Assembly (NCBI GenBank): GCA_021397835.1
Contig: JAJFZO010000049.1
Span: 9,615,001-9,679,000, forward strand
DNA length: 64,000 nucleotides
Reading direction: 5' to 3'
Source: Moringa oleifera
Taxonomy: Eukaryota > Streptophyta > Magnoliopsida > Brassicales > Moringaceae
Positions 61,430-64,000 of this stretch are shown here, one piece after another. The stretch's first letter is position 1; every line of letters begins with the position of its first letter. The notes under the pieces are model-generated. The model did not search any database. It saw only the letters and a list, made by a program, of their open reading frames with translations, and had not been told where the DNA came from. The translations under genes were made by a program, and so were the position numbers.

Positions 61430-64000
61430 TTCAAGACCTTGAACCTTAAATCCTATTTCCTAAAGTCTAGATCCTAAACCCCTAGTAACCCAAACCTTAA
61501 AACCTTAAACCCAAAATCTTAGACCCGAGATAGTATACGCAAGACCTTAAACCCTAAAACTTAAAAACTATACTATAAACCTTAGGCCTAAGACCCTATG
61601 TCCTAGATGCTAGATCCTAAGATTACAGATACTAATCCCTAAACCTTAAACCAATACCTTAATTCTTTAACCCTAAAATCTTAGACCTTAATTCATAGAT
61701 TATACTTTATACCTTAGACCTATGACCTTAAATCTTAAAACCTAGTCCTTAGATCTTAGACCCTTGAAACCTAGACCTTAGACCTTGGATCCTTGACTCT
61801 AAACCTTAGACTTTGAACCCTTGACCCCCTATACATTAAACCTTAATCCTTGTATCATAGACCTTAAAACCTAAAATGTAGACCCTAGACCTTGGACCTT
61901 AAACTATAAACCTAAACCTTAAAACCCTAAACCCTAAACCTTAAAAACTTGAACCCTAAACCTTAAAACCCTGGACCTTAAACATTAGACCTTAGACCCT
62001 AAACCCTAGCCTTTGAACCTTAGACCTAGACCCTTGACCTTAGATCATAGACCTTCGATCCTAAATCCTAGATAATAAACCCTAAACCTTAGCACCTGAA
62101 CAACAAATCCTTAAACACTAGACCCTTGACCCTAGATCCTAAACTTAAGATTATAGATCATAGATCTTAGATAATAGACCTTAAACCCTAAAACCTGAAC
62201 AATAGCCTTAAACCTTAAACCCTGGACCCTAAACCATAATTTCTAGGTCGTAGACTCAAGACCTTAGACCTTAATTCCTAAAACCTAGATCCTAGAACCC
62301 TAGACCTAGACACTTCAAGACCTTAAACTTTTATACTCTGGATTGTAAACCTTTAACACTACACTATATACTCTACACCCTACCCTAAAACCCTACAACC
62401 CCAAAATCTAAAACCTAGACCACCATAAACCTTAAACCTTGAAACCTAAAATCTTTTTTCCAAGATCCAAGACTTTAGACCCTAAACCCTAGACCTTACA
62501 CCCATGACTTTAAACCCTACTCTATAACCCTAGAACCCTTAGATATAAAATGAAGACCAAATATCCTAAACCCTAAATCTTAGACCCTAAACCCTAGAAC
62601 TTAGATCTTAAACCTTAGACTATAACCCTAAATTGTAAACTGTAAATTGTAGACCTTAGACCCTACATTGCAGACCATAAATCATAGACCCTAGACCCTA
62701 CACTTTGTACCTTAGACCCTAGACCTTAGACCTTAAAACCCTATACCTTAAACACCAGACACTTAGACCTCTAAACCTTAGACCAGAGACCCTAGACCCT
62801 AATCTTGGATCTTAGACCCTACTTAGTCCTCAGGCCCTAACCCTAGATCTTACAACCCTAAACTCTAAATACTAGATCCTAGACTTTAAACTTTAAAACC
62901 TAGACACTTGACCCTAAAACCATGAAATACGATACCTTAGAACCTAAAATGTAGAAACCTTAAAATTTTAGACCCTAAAACCTTAGACCCTAAACCCTAG
63001 ACCTTTAACCTTAGACACTAAAGCCTAAACTCCTATATGTTAGACCGTAAACCCTAAAATCTCGACCTTACATCCTAAATCCTAAAATCTATAAACATTA
63101 AAACCCATTAGACCTTAAACCCTAGATCTCAGACCTTAGGATCTAGACCTTAGACCCCTAAACCTAAGACCAAAGACCCTAGACCCTAAACTCTAATACT
63201 CTATACCCTAAACCCTAAACTCTAGATCCTAGACCTAGACCGTGAACCATATATCTTAGATCTTAAACCCTAGACCTTGAACCATATATCCTAGATCATA
63301 AACCCTAGACCTTAAACCCTAGATCGTTGTTTCTAAAGCTTAGATCTTAAAACCCTAACCCTTAACATTAACCTTAAAACCCTACCCTAAACCCTAAACC
63401 CTAATCCCTAAGGCCTTAAATACTAAATCTGAAATGTTAAACCTAAGACACCATAATCTTAAACCTTAGACCCTACATTCTAGAACCCTACACCTAAAAC
63501 CCTAAAACCTAAAACCTAGACGTTAAACCTTAGATCTTAAACTCGAGGCCTTAGATTATTGACCCCAAACCCTGAACCTTAGACTCAAAATTATACCTTA
63601 TACCCAGATTATGCTTAGACCCTATACCCTAGCATTAAACCCTACACTTTGGACCCTAGACTTTAAACTCCAATTCCAAGACCTTAAAACCATAAAATAG
63701 TAAAACCTAAAATTTAGACCCTAACCCAAAACCTTAGAAAGAACCCTAAAGCTTTACATCTTTAACATAGACCCTAACCCTAAACCATAAACTCAAGACC
63801 CTAGAATTGCTAACCCTAAGGCCAAAACTCTAGGCCTTACACCCTATACCTAGATCCTAAAACTTTGAAACCTTAAAACTTTGAAATCCTAAAACACTAG
63901 ACCCCTGACCCTAGAGTTGAAAACCATAGACCTTAAAGTCTTAGATCCTATAATCTTAAACCCTAAACCCTAAACCCTAGACCTTAGACCTAAGACTGTA
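61430..64000 (+). repeat. Degenerate telomere-like repeat array, right
   Basis: Continuous short words around CCCTAAA, CCTTAGA, CCCTAGA and CCTTAAA to the window end. Runs close to the perfect plant telomere repeat occur at 63384-63408 and 63957-63980; most of the block is diverged and lacks a constant period. The C-rich strand is on the plus strand and points away from the right edge, which is not the orientation of a right chromosome end. It is therefore an interstitial or inverted subtelomeric tract in this assembly orientation. Confidence 0.9.

Noticed and set aside
61430..64000. True chromosome end (telomere)
   Set aside because: Repeats are strongly degenerate, and the C-rich strand orientation does not fit a right end.

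Overview
The window is plant nuclear DNA, most likely from a eudicot. It is very AT-rich, has plant-type GT-AG introns and (TA)n/(CT)n microsatellites, and carries relics of plant-only genes: CHUP1, a plastid Ycf20-like protein, a DLK2/D14-family hydrolase and a Myb/SANT-like protein. No intact protein-coding gene could be supported. Every recognisable coding segment is partial or frameshifted. The region reads as repeat-rich heterochromatin, subtelomeric or pericentromeric in character; that placement is inference.

Layout. 1-1085 is an AT-rich interspersed repeat, present again in opposite orientation at 59945-60985 and in part at 44655-44930 and 61010-61330. 1795-2022 is a short block of degenerate telomere-like repeats (CCCTAAA variants). 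2023-34879 is one tandem satellite array with about 58 monomers of roughly 575 bp. Inside it are two block duplications: about 8.1 kb (8700-16790 and 17920-26035) and about 2.5 kb (2023-4440 and 5123-7770). 34880-40062 is a second array, of five units of 1.1-1.2 kb. Each unit carries, on the minus strand, the last exon of a Ycf20-like gene; four also carry an 83-nt AAA-ATPase exon, and each has an imperfect CTA/CTG microsatellite. That array is joined at the microsatellite to a broken copy of the 3' exons of CHUP1 (40063-41622, minus).

41623-43340 holds a four-copy 135-bp minisatellite and a GC-richer island with no assignable gene. 43341-53280 is AT-rich non-coding DNA with one 0.52-kb tandem duplication and several microsatellites. 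A DLK2-like pseudogene with a remnant core promoter lies at 53315-53806 (plus). 53811-59944 is AT-rich and carries only a relic of a Myb/SANT-like protein gene (58230-58525, minus). From 61430 to the window end the DNA is degenerate telomere-like repeat again, in the same orientation as the block at 1795-2022.

The genes do not work together as a pathway. What links them is mechanism: exon fragments of unrelated genes were captured, fused on one strand and amplified in tandem. The main 575-bp satellite may have the same origin, since its minus strand repeatedly shows a short exon-like open segment with splice-like borders. All similarity judgements were made by eye; no alignment or database search was run.
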